Notes: generated from the letters alone by a model not told the origin. A DNA stretch of 64,000 bases from Acinetobacter pullicarnis (GCF_006352475.1 NZ_VCMZ01000001.1:2790001-2854000); one strand, 5' to 3'. Numbered from the stretch's first letter, positions 45,841 through 55,643 are shown. Translations and numbers: made by a program.

Positions 45841-46737
45841 TTAAATTGCGCTGCTAAATGTATCGCAACGCGTAATTTCTCCAGTGTCTAAGCCCGTTTT
45901 GAACCACTGCATCCGCTGTGCACTTTTACCATGAGTAAAACTATCTGGCACCACCTGACCGGTCGCACGTTTCTGTAAATAATCATCCCCAATTTTCTCA
46001 GCCGCATCCATAGCCACCTCAATATCGCCCTGCTGTAAGAACTGGGTTCGATTCTGATTATGATGCGCCCAGACTCCTGCAAAGCAATCCGCTTGCAACT
46101 CTAAACGCACTGACAGTTGGTTACTTTGTACTTGATTGGCTTTGCTACGTGCTTTTTGAACCTGAGATGAGATCCCCATTATATTTTGCACATGATGTCC
46201 GACTTCATGTGCAAGCACATAGGCTTGAGCAAAATCACCAGCTTGATTACTGTTGATCCGCTCGGAAGGCTGCCGATCCGCAGCAATGCCCAGTTGTTGA
46301 TGCATTTCTCTAAAGAACTGAGTATCGATATAAATTTTTTGATCTGCTGGGCAATAAAATGGCCCGACTGCCGAGACTGCCGCACCACATGCAGAATCGA
46401 CTCGACCATTAAACATCACCAACTTAGGTTGACGATATTGCTCACCATTGGTTTTGAAAATTGTGCTCCAGATATCTTCGGTGTCTGCCAATATTGTCGC
46501 CACAAAAGCAGCATCCTGTTGCTGTTCTGCTGTGGGCTGCTGTAATTCTGTAGCAGTGTTGGATTGGGCTTGCTGCGTGATTTGTTGTGTGGCTTGATAC
46601 GCCTGCTGCGGGTCAACATCAAAGAATTTCCATGCAATAAAGGCCACAACCAGCCCAAGAATACTAATTCCTCCGACCTTTCCGCCACCACGACGATCTT
46701 CGACATTTTCACTTTCACGACGACCTTTCCAACGCAT
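45841..46737 (-). CDS. ypfJ: YpfJ-family neutral zinc metallopeptidase
   Basis: The N-terminus MRWKGRRESENVEDRRGG is the family hallmark, followed by one transmembrane helix (about 22-38), a Gln/Thr-rich linker, and a catalytic domain with the zinc motif HEVGHH and the downstream ELQADCFAGVWAHH. The C-terminal FTHGKSAQRMQWFKTGLDTG is also conserved. Members (KPN_02809 family) are annotated as zincin peptidases; substrates are unknown. GGAGAGG precedes the ATG. Confidence 0.92.
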   Translation of the reverse strand: MRWKGRRESENVEDRRGGGKVGGISILGLVVAFIAWKFFDVDPQQAYQATQQITQQAQSNTATELQQPTAEQQQDAAFVATILADTEDIWSTIFKTNGEQYRQPKLVMFNGRVDSACGAAVSAVGPFYCPADQKIYIDTQFFREMHQQLGIAADRQPSERINSNQAGDFAQAYVLAHEVGHHVQNIMGISSQVQKARSKANQVQSNQLSVRLELQADCFAGVWAHHNQNRTQFLQQGDIEVAMDAAEKIGDDYLQKRATGQVVPDSFTHGKSAQRMQWFKTGLDTGEITRCDTFSSAI

Positions 46738-47024
46738 TGGCCTCTCCTCTTATGCTTATTTACTTGTGCTTATGTTATTTTACGTGGATGCAAAATTTTG
46801 ATTAATAATGCAAAATCAATGGTACTACAACTATATTCATCGACACAGCATAAATTTCTTGTCACACAGCGCACAGCATGCGAGCAGTATTATTGGCTTA
46901 TTTTTTTCAATTGCATGGCATGTATAGCAACTTTCTCACTGACATAAAAAAAAATAATACCGTACAATATGTCCAGTTATCAAAACAGTGTCGTCAAACG
47001 ACCTCGTAAATATTGGAAAAACGA

Positions 47025-48038
47025 ATGAGTAATCAAGATTCACGCCCGATCATTTTGACAGGTGACCGCCCAACTGGTCAGCTACATCTCGGACATTTTG
47101 TCGGTTCATTGCGCTCACGTGTTGGCTTACAAGATTCACATCATCAACACCTTTTATTGGCTGATGCGCAAGCATTCACTGATAATGCGGATAATTTTGA
47201 AAAAGTTCGTCGCAACATTATTGAAGTCGCTACGGATTATTTGGCTGTTGGAATTGATCCAACCAAAACCACAATCTGCGTTCAATCTAGCTTACCGGCA
47301 TTAAATGAATTGACGATGTTGTATTTGAACTTTGTGAGCGTGGCACGACTAGAACGTAACCCAACCATTAAAGCTGAAATTCAACTCCGTGGTTTTGAGC
47401 GCGATATTCCTGCTGGCTTCCTATGCTACCCAATTGCTCAAGCCGCAGATATTACAGCGTTTAAAGCGACAGTTGTGCCTGTCGGTGAAGATCAGATTCC
47501 GATGATTGAACAAACCAATGAAATGGTTCGCCGTATCAATCGTCAAATTGGCCATGATCTCATTCCTGAATGCAAAGCCTTGCTTTCAAACATGAGTCGC
47601 CTACCTGGTTTTGATGGTAAAGCGAAAATGTCAAAATCACTTGGTAACACCATTGTGTTAGATGCAACGGATAAAGACATCAAAAAAGCAGTGAATGCCA
47701 TGTATACCGATCCGAATCATTTAAGAGTCGAAGATCCTGGTCAAGTTGAAGGCAATATTGTATTTACCTACTTAGATGCATTTGATCCAAATAAAGATGA
47801 AGTTGCTGAGTTAAAAGAACATTATCGCCGTGGTGGACTTGGTGATGGTACGGTTAAAAAACGTCTTGAAACAGTCCTCAAAGAACTGATCGAGCCGATT
47901 CGTGAACGCCGTATCGAACTCGCGAAAGATCCAGACTACATCATGGATATTTTGCGTACAGGTACAGAGAAATGCCGTGATATTACACAGCAAACACTCG
48001 ATGAAGTAAAAACTGGATTAGGTGTTTTCCACTTCTAA
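47025..48038 (+). CDS. trpS: tryptophanyl-tRNA synthetase
   Basis: A class I synthetase: the HIGH motif appears as HLGH in TGQLHLGHFVGSL, and KMSKS is intact in AKMSKSLGN. GDRPTG begins the nucleotide-binding domain. I start at ATG 47025 (MSNQDSRPIIL, 337 aa), with GGA eight bases upstream; the TTG at 47013 adds four unsupported residues. An Aar-like small RNA gene follows. Confidence 0.97.
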   Translation: MSNQDSRPIILTGDRPTGQLHLGHFVGSLRSRVGLQDSHHQHLLLADAQAFTDNADNFEKVRRNIIEVATDYLAVGIDPTKTTICVQSSLPALNELTMLYLNFVSVARLERNPTIKAEIQLRGFERDIPAGFLCYPIAQAADITAFKATVVPVGEDQIPMIEQTNEMVRRINRQIGHDLIPECKALLSNMSRLPGFDGKAKMSKSLGNTIVLDATDKDIKKAVNAMYTDPNHLRVEDPGQVEGNIVFTYLDAFDPNKDEVAELKEHYRRGGLGDGTVKKRLETVLKELIEPIRERRIELAKDPDYIMDILRTGTEKCRDITQQTLDEVKTGLGVFHF

Positions 48039-48064
48039 GTTACACAGATTTTACTAAATGAATT

Positions 48065-48096
48065 AAAAAAGACCTTAATATTTAAGGTCTTTTTTA
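48065..48096 (+). terminator. terminator of trpS
   Basis: AAAAAAGACCTTA-ATAT-TTAAGGTCTTTTTT is a long, near-perfect stem with flanking A and T runs. Confidence 0.92.
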
Positions 48097-48129
48097 TATT
48101 TAATCAAATAACATGTTTATTTAAACGAC

Positions 48130-48309
48130 ATAGATTAACGTGAATTAACACTTGATTACGTGAATACCAATGAATAAAAGAACACAATTGCTATTATCTA
48201 AGAATTGTTGTTGATTCCCCCGAATCAAATAACAACCACCTTAACCGAAACTGTGAAAGCAGGTTCGTTGTTCTACGCAATGATCACCCCAATCATTGCG
48301 TATTTTTTT
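48130..48309 (+). ncRNA. aar: Aar-like small RNA
   Basis: This noncoding stretch directly follows trpS. It holds a hairpin GTTGTTGATTC-CCCC-GAATC...AACAAC (about 48207-48236) and ends in a perfect intrinsic terminator, ACGCAATGAT / ATCATTGCGT (48275-48301) plus T7. In A. baylyi the sRNA Aar (about 180 nt, linked to amino-acid metabolism) lies just after trpS, as I recall it. The 3' end is clear. The 5' end is set only from that recalled length; a TATTAT at 48192-48197 would instead give an RNA of about 105 nt. Confidence 0.55.
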
Positions 48310-48668
48310 GCCTAAAATTCGGACAACAACCTTTTATATCGAAATCTAGGCTCTATTACAAGTAATTGTTTTTCCATTTAAATCATAAAGCATTTCTTAA
48401 ACAACAGTACTCAGCAGGCAATACAAACAAAGACCAATTTCTGATTATGATGGTCCTACTATTCTCCTTCGATATCGCATAAAATACAGTCAACTTAACC
48501 AATTGATTTTTAACATCTAAATATTTAAAAATTTGCATAAAAAAGGTACAATCATTAAACTTTATGCGATAATTTCTTGTTGAACTCACCTCTATTTAAA
48601 TTAATCTCGTATTTATTATTTTTAACTAATTATTATTTTTTAATCGATAACCATTTGGTCGAGTACTT
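48310..48668. other. 359-bp AT-rich gap before yqiJ
   Basis: No gene or strong hairpin is seen. It should contain the yqiJ-yqiK promoter. In A. baylyi the neighbour at this place is, from memory, sucD, so gene order has changed here. Confidence 0.4.
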
Positions 48669-49322
48669 ATGATGTTGTGGGAATTATTTCTTGAACCATC
48701 CAACCTTATTTTTAGTATCAGCCTAAGCTTAATGCTTTTATTCGGATTGATCGAATGCTTACTGCTCTTGATCGGTTCAAGTTCACAAGGCTTGATGGAG
48801 CAATTTGTTCCAGATCAACTACATGAAATACAAGGAGTTGAAGCAGACCTAGAAGGGAGTAATTTATTTTTGACCTTTCTAGATTGGCTTTATTTGGGTC
48901 GCATTCCAATGTTGGTTTGGCTGGTGATATTTTTAACAGTTTATTCACTCACTGGTTTTATCACGCAAATTATTTTTTTCAATTTTACTCAATTTTATTT
49001 GCCATTGTGGTTAATCGCGCCTGCTTGTTTGATTGCATGCATGCCTCTGGTACGTCTCTCCGCAGCAATTATTTCTCGGATTTTACCTAAAGATGAAACT
49101 ACTGCGATTTATAGTGAAGCGCTAATTGGCCGTACAGCCTTGATTATATTGGGTGAAGCCAAACAGGACTACCCAGCACAAGCCAAAGTAAAAGATCAAT
49201 TTGGCCAAATCCACTATATTTTAGTTGAACCCGAAATTGATACAACTTTCTCACTGGGACAAGAAGTGATTTTGACCCAACAAACCAAAAATGGTTTTAA
49301 AGCCATTACACATTCTATTTAA
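48669..49322 (+). CDS. yqiJ: YqiJ-like NfeD/OB-fold membrane protein
   Basis: Three or four hydrophobic segments (about 12-37, 75-100, 108-130) precede a C-terminal OB-fold domain (LIGRTALIILGEAKQDYPAQ, FGQIHYILVEPEID). Proteins of this type are the partners of flotillins, and the next gene encodes YqiK, 18 bp away. The start is ATG 48669 or the adjacent ATG 48672. Confidence 0.82.
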   Translation: MMLWELFLEPSNLIFSISLSLMLLFGLIECLLLLIGSSSQGLMEQFVPDQLHEIQGVEADLEGSNLFLTFLDWLYLGRIPMLVWLVIFLTVYSLTGFITQIIFFNFTQFYLPLWLIAPACLIACMPLVRLSAAIISRILPKDETTAIYSEALIGRTALIILGEAKQDYPAQAKVKDQFGQIHYILVEPEIDTTFSLGQEVILTQQTKNGFKAITHSI

Positions 49323-49340
49323 ATCAAACAAGAGATAACG

Positions 49341-51050
49341 ATGATGAGTGAATCCTTTTATCAAATTATTGTCTTTGCAGGAATTATTTTAACTGCATTG
49401 GTTATTATTGGGGTCATTGTTGCCCGACTTTATAAGCGTTCAAGCAAAGAGGTTTCTTTTGTTCGTACCGGTTTTGGTGGCGAAAAAGTCATTCTTGGTG
49501 GTGGTGCAATCGTTCTACCTGTTTTACATGAAGTTATTCCGGTCAATATGAATACCTTACGTTTAGAGGTAAAACGTGCCGCAGATCAAGCGCTGATTAC
49601 GCGTGACCGCATGCGCGTTGATGTGATGGCTGAGTTCTATGTTCGGGTTAAACCAACAGCTGAATCAATCGCGACTGCCGCACAAACACTTGGTCAAAAG
49701 ACCATGTCACCCCAAGAGCTTAAAGATTTGGTTGAAGGGAAATTTGTCGATTCACTGCGTTCAGTTGCTGCTGAGATGGCAATGGAAGAACTACATGAGA
49801 AACGCGTTGATTTCGTTCAAAAAGTTCAACAAGTTGTATCTGAAGATTTGTTTAAAAATGGTTTAGAGCTTGAAACCGTATCATTAACAGGCCTCGATCA
49901 AACGGGTTTTGAATATTTTAATCCGCAAAATGCGTTTGATGCTGAAGGCTTAACCAAACTGACAGAGACCATCGAAGATCGCCGCAAAAAACGTAACGAT
50001 ATTGAACAAGATGCTGATTTAGCAATTAAAACAAAAAACTTGCAAACAGAACAAGCACGTCTACAAATTCTACGTGAAGAAGAGTACGCCAAACTCCAGC
50101 AAGAACGTGAAATCTCTATCCGTCGTGCTGAACAACTTTCAGAAATTGCTTCTCAAGAAGCAGCCAAAAAACGTGAAGCAGAAGAAGCTCAAATTGCAGC
50201 CGAACGTGAAGTCGAACTGAAACGTATTGGTTCTGCACGTGATGTTGAAAATGAAAACATTCTCAAAGCGCAGTTAATTCAAAAAGCCCAAGTTGAACAA
50301 AAGAAAACCATTGAATTGGCTGAGCAAGATCGTGCGATTGCGATTGCTGAAAAATCACGTGCTGAATCTGAAGCCAAAGCCTTGGCAGATCAAGCACGTG
50401 CCCAAGCAGTAAAAGCCGAAGAAGAAGTACTTACAGTACGTGAAACACAACGCGCTGAACGTGCCAAAGCAGTTGATTTGGTTGCAGCAAAACAAGCCGC
50501 TGAAAAAGATGCAATTGCGATCACTGTTGCTGCTGAAGCTGGTAAAAAAGCGGCTGTTGATGAAGCCGATGCCATTCGTATTAATGCAGAAGCTGAAGCT
50601 GAAAAAGTGCGCCTAAAAGCGCGTGGTGAGGCTGATGCCAAAATTCTGCTTGCACAAGCACAAGAAAAACAATATCAGGTTGATGCTGAAGGGACACGTG
50701 CAGTCAATGAAGCAAATAACCTGTTGTCTTCTGAACAAGTTGAAATGCAGATTCGCTTAGCATTGATTAAATATTTGCCAGAAATTATCCGTGAAAGTGT
50801 CAAGCCAATGGAGAATATTGATGATATTAAAATTCTCCAAGTCAATGGACTTGGTGGACATAGCGGTATGGTCGCTGCTGGTGAAGGTGGCGAGCAAGGT
50901 CAAGTCGCCTTGTCTGATCAAGTCGTGAACAGTGCACTTCGCTATCGCTCACAAGCCCCATTGATTGATAGCTTAATGAATGAGCTTGGTATTCAAGGTG
51001 GTGATATCAATGGCTTTACCCAAAGCTTAAAACCAAAATCACAGCCATAA
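49341..51050 (+). CDS. yqiK: flotillin-like protein YqiK
   Basis: An N-terminal membrane helix (about 9-30) is followed by an SPFH/band-7 domain (EVSFVRTGFGGEKVILGGGA to about 200). A long Glu/Ala/Lys-rich coiled coil with repeated AEAE-type heptads runs to about 470, then a flotillin C-terminal domain (LALIKYLPEIIRESVKPME). Flotillins organise membrane microdomains; YqiK in E. coli affects motility and membrane fluidity. It pairs with yqiJ. Confidence 0.9.
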   Translation: MMSESFYQIIVFAGIILTALVIIGVIVARLYKRSSKEVSFVRTGFGGEKVILGGGAIVLPVLHEVIPVNMNTLRLEVKRAADQALITRDRMRVDVMAEFYVRVKPTAESIATAAQTLGQKTMSPQELKDLVEGKFVDSLRSVAAEMAMEELHEKRVDFVQKVQQVVSEDLFKNGLELETVSLTGLDQTGFEYFNPQNAFDAEGLTKLTETIEDRRKKRNDIEQDADLAIKTKNLQTEQARLQILREEEYAKLQQEREISIRRAEQLSEIASQEAAKKREAEEAQIAAEREVELKRIGSARDVENENILKAQLIQKAQVEQKKTIELAEQDRAIAIAEKSRAESEAKALADQARAQAVKAEEEVLTVRETQRAERAKAVDLVAAKQAAEKDAIAITVAAEAGKKAAVDEADAIRINAEAEAEKVRLKARGEADAKILLAQAQEKQYQVDAEGTRAVNEANNLLSSEQVEMQIRLALIKYLPEIIRESVKPMENIDDIKILQVNGLGGHSGMVAAGEGGEQGQVALSDQVVNSALRYRSQAPLIDSLMNELGIQGGDINGFTQSLKPKSQP

Positions 51051-51060
51051 TTCCCCCCGT

Positions 51061-51093
51061 ATTTGCTCTATCGTTTGCTACGCTAGAGCAAAT
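51061..51093 (+). terminator. hairpin after yqiK
   Basis: ATTTGCTCTA and TAGAGCAAAT pair across a 13-nt loop. No strong T-run follows, so it is a possible terminator only. Confidence 0.45.
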
Positions 51094-51190
51094 CTACGTT
51101 TATGCTTCACTCCCTTGATGTTCTCCCCTATTCAATCGTTATTAACTTAAATAAAATCGATATTCTTGTTTTCTTGATTGCACTAAATAT

Positions 51191-51208
51191 GTAATACTAT
51201 AACATTAC
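51191..51208. promoter_or_regulatory. Zur-like operator upstream of rpmJ2
   Basis: GTAATACTATAACATTAC has inverted arms GTAAT/ATTAC around a TATA centre, the pattern of Fur-family Zur boxes with TTATA-AACAT elements. It lies 18 bp before the L36 paralogue start, where a -10 region would be, so bound repressor would block transcription. Confidence 0.7.
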
Positions 51209-51226
51209 AATTAGGTGTAAATTTCA

Positions 51227-51349
51227 ATGAAAGTTGTTTCCTCTCTTAAAAGTGCAAAACTACGTGGTGACTGTCAGATTGTAAAACGTCGTGGCAAACT
51301 TTATGTCATCTGCAAATCCAATCCACGCTTTAAAGCAAGACAAGGCTAA
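51227..51349 (+). CDS. ykgO: zinc-free ribosomal protein L36 paralogue (YkgO type)
   Basis: The 40-residue product begins [20 protein letters not shown] and ends NPRFKARQG, an L36 protein. Standard L36 has a CxxC...CxxxxH zinc ribbon; here the first Cys of CxxC and the His are lost, leaving only single Cys residues. Such C-minus forms replace the zinc form when zinc is scarce and are Zur-repressed in E. coli (YkgO). The operator-like site just upstream agrees. No L31 paralogue lies beside it. Confidence 0.92.
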   Translation: MKVVSSLKSAKLRGDCQIVKRRGKLYVICKSNPRFKARQG

Positions 51350-51359
51350 GCCCTATTCA

Positions 51360-51393
51360 GCATGATATAAGATCATCCGGCTTTATATCATGC
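51360..51393 (+). terminator. terminator after rpmJ2
   Basis: GCATGATATAA and TTATATCATGC form a perfect 11-bp stem, followed by GCCCTTTTCT. Confidence 0.75.
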
Positions 51394-51578
51394 GCCCTTT
51401 TCTACTTATTTCCCCATTCATTCTTAAACCCAATAAACAACCTTCCATGACTAAATTCAAAAGTATGTAAACTTAAAAGATTGCTTATTAAGCATTTATT
51501 CACCTAACTCAATCAAAACTTATGTTAAAAGTTGCTATCGTAGTCAACTTATAAAAACGTACTTGTGGAGCAAAACGC

Positions 51579-52088
51579 ATGAAAAAAACACTACTGGCTA
51601 TTTCCTTGAGCAGTCTTGCACTTATTGCATGTTCTAAATCCAATCAATCCGCCCCTGCCGCAACAGCAGAAACACCGGCTTCAGAAATTGTGAGCAGCGA
51701 AGCAATCGCGATTAGTCAAACAACCGAAATATCAGAGAATATTGCAACTGGCGATAATGCGCAGACCAGTCTGGATTGGGATGGTCAATATAAAGCAATC
51801 CTACCTTGCGCAGACTGTGAGGGAATTGAAACCATCATCACGCTTGCACCTGATCAAGGTTATGTAATTTCAGAAAAATACCTTGGTGCTAAAGATGCCA
51901 ATAAGCCAATCGTCTCTCAAGGTAAATTTAATTTTGATAAGCAAGGTCAGATCATTACTTTAGATAAGGCGGGTGATGCACGTAAATATTTTGTTGCGGA
52001 GAATCAACTGTTTGCACTTGATATTGATGGCAATAAAATTACAGGCCCAAGTGCTGAGCTGTATGTCTTGAAAAAACAACTGAACTAA
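51579..52088 (+). CDS. NlpE-like copper/envelope-stress lipoprotein
   Basis: The signal peptide ends in lipobox LIAC (Cys18), followed by an Ala/Thr/Glu-rich linker. From about 65 the NlpE N-terminal domain begins (LDWDGQYKAILPCADCEGIE), with the CxxC motif that senses copper or redox state. E. coli NlpE activates Cpx; this protein has only the N-terminal domain, as in many Acinetobacter homologues. GGAG lies nine bases before the ATG. Confidence 0.85.
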   Translation: MKKTLLAISLSSLALIACSKSNQSAPAATAETPASEIVSSEAIAISQTTEISENIATGDNAQTSLDWDGQYKAILPCADCEGIETIITLAPDQGYVISEKYLGAKDANKPIVSQGKFNFDKQGQIITLDKAGDARKYFVAENQLFALDIDGNKITGPSAELYVLKKQLN

Positions 52089-52160
52089 CATCAATATTTA
52101 AATGAACAGATTCAAATCAATTTCTTGAAATGAATTTAGTTCGCTGCCAACCCACAAAGC

Positions 52161-52190
52161 AAATAACCCGCTCAAATGAGCGGGTTATTT
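52161..52190. terminator. bidirectional terminator
   Basis: AAATAACCCGCTC-AAAT-GAGCGGGTTATTT has a perfect 13-bp stem between the convergent nlpE-like gene and aceA. Confidence 0.93.
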
Positions 52191-52231
52191 ATACACACTA
52201 GCGATAAACCAGTGTTGAATCAGTTGGGGAA

Positions 52232-53833
52232 TTAACCACCAAATTGGTTCATTGTATTTTTAGCATCATCGCCTGCTTTAAGCGCGTTGTCACCAGCAAA
52301 GATTTCTTTGTGATCATCACCGATATCCGAACCTGCCATTGCTTGGTGTTTAACACAAGCGATCCCTTCACGGATTTCTTTACGTTGTACGCCAGCAACA
52401 TAAGCAAGCATACCTTGATCACCGAAGTAACCTTTCGCAAGTTCATGCGTAGAAAGCGCAGCAGTGTGGTAAGTCGGAAGTGTAATCAAGTGATGGAACA
52501 CACCCGCTTCACGTGCAGCATCTGCTTGGAATGTACGAACTTTCTCATCAGCATCTTTTGCTAATTCAGTTTCGTCATACTCAGCGCTCATTAACTTAGC
52601 ACGGTCATAAGCAGAAACATCTTTACCTTCAGCAACATAGCGATCATAAGCTTGTTGACGGAAGTTAAGCGTCCAGTTGAATGATGGGCTGTTGTTATAC
52701 ACAAGCTTCGCATTTGGAACTGATTCTTTTACACGGTTAACCATGTGTGCAATTTCATCTACGTTTGGCGTCGCAGTTTCGATCCAAAGTAAGTCAGCAC
52801 CATTCTGTAAGCTAGATACGCAGTCAAGAACAACACGGTCAATTTGAGTGTTCGCGCGGAACTGATACAAACCAGAAGCTAAACGCTTAGGACGATGTAA
52901 TTTACCATCACGTTTGATCAATATTTCATCTTCTTGAGCATCAGCAATATCAATTTCAGTCGTTTCTAAGTAGCTGATATATTGAGAAGCGATATCACCT
53001 GGCTCTTTAACTACTGGGATTTTTTGCGTTAAGTCAGCGCCTTCAGAGTCAGTACGTGCAACGATAATACCGTCATCAACGCCCATTTCTAAGAATGCAT
53101 AACGAAGTGCGTGAATCTTAGAGATAAAGTCTTCATGTGGAACAGTTACTTTACCAGCTTGGTGACCACATTGTTTCGCGTCAGATACTTGGTTTTCGAT
53201 TTGAAGTGCGCAAGCACCTGCTTCAATCATTTTACGTGCAAGTAAGTAAGTCGCTTCGTCGTTACCAAAACCAGCATCGATGTCCGCAATAATTGGCACA
53301 ACGTGAGTTTGGAAGTTATCAATTTGATTTGTGATTTCAGCTGCTTGAGCAGTATCACCTGCTTCGTTCGCTTTTTTAAGCGCACGGAACAAATCATTTA
53401 ATTCTTTTGCATCAGCCTGACGTAAGAAGGTATAGATTTCTTCGATCAATGCAGGTACAGACGTTTTTTCGTGCATAGATTGGTCAGGTAATGGACCAAA
53501 TTCTGAACGAAGTGCTGCAACCATCCAACCAGAAAGGTAGATATAACGTTTATCAGTCGTACCGAAATATTTTTTGTTCGCAATCATTTTTTGCTGAGCG
53601 ATAAAACCGTGCCAGCAGCCAAGTGATTGGGTGTATTTGCTTGAGTCAGCATCATATTCAGCCATATCACGACGCATAATTGCAGCCGTATATTTAGCGA
53701 TGTCTAAACCAGTTTTAAATTGATTTTGAAGTTGCATACGCGCAGCATCTTCTGGGCTAATATCGCGCCAAGTGTTGCCAAATTTTGCTTTTAATTCGCG
53801 GATTGCATCAATCGCTGTTTGATAAGTAGTCAT
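52232..53833 (-). CDS. aceA: isocitrate lyase
   Basis: The glyoxylate-shunt enzyme splits isocitrate into glyoxylate and succinate. It is the 533-residue form found in Pseudomonas and Acinetobacter, longer than the E. coli type. The catalytic motif reads KQCGH (220-224, Cys222), and IIADIDAGFGN carries the Mg-binding acid. AGGA precedes the ATG. The glyoxylate-shunt partner glcB is not in the window. A LysR gene is divergent, 599 bp away. Confidence 0.97.
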   Translation of the reverse strand: MTTYQTAIDAIRELKAKFGNTWRDISPEDAARMQLQNQFKTGLDIAKYTAAIMRRDMAEYDADSSKYTQSLGCWHGFIAQQKMIANKKYFGTTDKRYIYLSGWMVAALRSEFGPLPDQSMHEKTSVPALIEEIYTFLRQADAKELNDLFRALKKANEAGDTAQAAEITNQIDNFQTHVVPIIADIDAGFGNDEATYLLARKMIEAGACALQIENQVSDAKQCGHQAGKVTVPHEDFISKIHALRYAFLEMGVDDGIIVARTDSEGADLTQKIPVVKEPGDIASQYISYLETTEIDIADAQEDEILIKRDGKLHRPKRLASGLYQFRANTQIDRVVLDCVSSLQNGADLLWIETATPNVDEIAHMVNRVKESVPNAKLVYNNSPSFNWTLNFRQQAYDRYVAEGKDVSAYDRAKLMSAEYDETELAKDADEKVRTFQADAAREAGVFHHLITLPTYHTAALSTHELAKGYFGDQGMLAYVAGVQRKEIREGIACVKHQAMAGSDIGDDHKEIFAGDNALKAGDDAKNTMNQFGG

Positions 53834-54432
53834 GATATGTTCCTGTCTATGTTTAGGAGTTCATCAGTCAAAGAACTAAATCTTGTCAATAACAACTGCT
53901 TAGATTTAGATCATTTCGTTGTTCTGAACACAGCTTAGTGGGCAGCAGAAAATTAATCCAGTGCCGTAACGATATCTTCACTATTTATTTAAAAAATGTA
54001 TAGATCAAAGTCGTATTATAATACGCATAACCTCCTAAAAAGTGCCCAAGCAATGCCAAAAAAAGACAGTTTCAGCTCAGTAAAAATAACCAACAATATT
54101 AAAATAACTTTATATAAATCAAAAATATAATTAAATTAAAATTAGACCATCTATTAATATTTAATCAATCATCATCACTACATTTAAATTTACTGAAAAT
54201 TGACCAAAAATTTAAAAACTCTATTTTCTTCTTGGAAATCGACCTTATTGTTGCTATTTACAGCAATGAATGCGCATTCTGCTATTCCTCAAGATGTTCG
54301 GCATCGGTCTGCATCCTTGTATTGACGGTGGTTTAGGTCTCCCTATGTTTTTTCCTGATGCTTTCACACAAAGTGCTTTAGTTATGGCATAATTCAAAGT
54401 GATTTCATGCGTTTATTGTCGGTATTTATTTT
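53834..54432. other. 599-bp intergenic region between aceA and a LysR gene
   Basis: It must contain promoters for both divergent genes. One short + strand frame, 54270-54392, encodes 40 residues starting MRILLFLKMFGIGLHPCIDG and ending at TAA just before the LysR gene; it has no ribosome-binding site and may be chance or a remnant. No clear LysR-type T-N11-A site could be picked out by eye. Confidence 0.35.
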
Positions 54433-55434
54433 ATGAATCTGGAGCGGGTCGATCTAAACCTTTTAATTTACCTTGATGTGTTATTACGTGAAAAAAATGT
54501 TACCCGTGCCGCAGAACAATTGGGAGTTACCCAACCTGCAATGAGTAATATCTTACGTCGTCTACGTAACTTATTTAATGATCCACTTCTAATCCGCTCT
54601 TCTGAAGGCATGACGCCGACCGAACGTGCTTTAGAATTACAACCTCGTATTCGTGATGCCCTTTCTGATCTTTCCATGATTTTAGAGCCGCGCACCGAAT
54701 TTCGTCCCTATACCAGCAACCGCGTGTTCCGGATTATGACCTCGGATTATGCAGAAGCAACCTTGGTGCCCCGCTTAGTCAAAGCATTACGCTCTGAAGC
54801 ACCCAATGTGGTTCTCGATTTTCTGACGCCAAGTGATGTGTCCTATCGTGACATGGAACAAGGTAAAGTCGATCTTGCAATTAACCGCTTTAATGAAATT
54901 CCACAAAGCTTCCATCAAGTCTTGGTTTGGCGTGATAGTTTTTCTTGCTTACTCAATGACAAACACCCAGCTGCTGTTGGTTTAAACTTAAAAAGCTATT
55001 TAGATGCACAACATATTTGGGTATCCAAAACGGGTATGGGCGTTGGCTTTGGGGTAAACCCAGAAAAACAAGCCGGTCTTGGTTGGATTGATCAAGCTTT
55101 GGATCGTATTGGACAAAAACGTAAAATTTCTGTTTTCACACGCCACTATCAAATGCCTGGCCTGTTGGCAGCAAATGTTGATTTAATTGCAACTTTACCA
55201 AGCCGTATCGCGCGTTTACAAGCCAAAAATCAAAACCTGATATTAAAAGACCCGCCATTTTATATTCCAGAATTTGAATTAAAAATGGCATGGTGCCCAT
55301 TGCTTCACCATCATCCTGCACATCGCTGGTTGCGCCAATTGATTTTGTATGTCGCCAGACAAATTATCGAAGAAGAAAACCGTGCATATTTGTTAAATAA
55401 CAGCACTACTCAACCACCACATACTTTTTACTAA
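54433..55434 (+). CDS. LysR-family transcriptional regulator
   Basis: The N-terminal winged helix is typical: LNLLIYLDVLLREKNVTRAA and the recognition helix QPAMSNILRRLRNLFNDPLL, followed by a substrate-binding domain (RIMTSDYAEATLVPRL). The 333 residues make it slightly longer than average because of a C-terminal tail. It is divergent from aceA, so control of the glyoxylate shunt is possible but not shown. Confidence 0.9.
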   Translation: MNLERVDLNLLIYLDVLLREKNVTRAAEQLGVTQPAMSNILRRLRNLFNDPLLIRSSEGMTPTERALELQPRIRDALSDLSMILEPRTEFRPYTSNRVFRIMTSDYAEATLVPRLVKALRSEAPNVVLDFLTPSDVSYRDMEQGKVDLAINRFNEIPQSFHQVLVWRDSFSCLLNDKHPAAVGLNLKSYLDAQHIWVSKTGMGVGFGVNPEKQAGLGWIDQALDRIGQKRKISVFTRHYQMPGLLAANVDLIATLPSRIARLQAKNQNLILKDPPFYIPEFELKMAWCPLLHHHPAHRWLRQLILYVARQIIEEENRAYLLNNSTTQPPHTFY

Positions 55435-55455
55435 GTTAAAGATTATGCTAATATT

Positions 55456-55484
55456 TCAGCCACAGTTACTTGTGGCTGATCTTT
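55456..55484 (+). terminator. terminator of the LysR gene
   Basis: TCAGCCACA-GTTACT-TGTGGCTGA has a 9-bp stem, followed by TCTTT. Confidence 0.75.
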
Positions 55485-55643
55485 AAATATAATTTTCATA
55501 ATGCGCATCTGTATAAAAAATATATTTAATGATTTGATAATTTTTTATTTGGTTTAACCCAATTCAATATACACAAGATTATCTAACTGCTACATTTTCA
55601 ACAAATGTGATCGCTAGCGAATTTCATAAATAACAGGTGAGGT

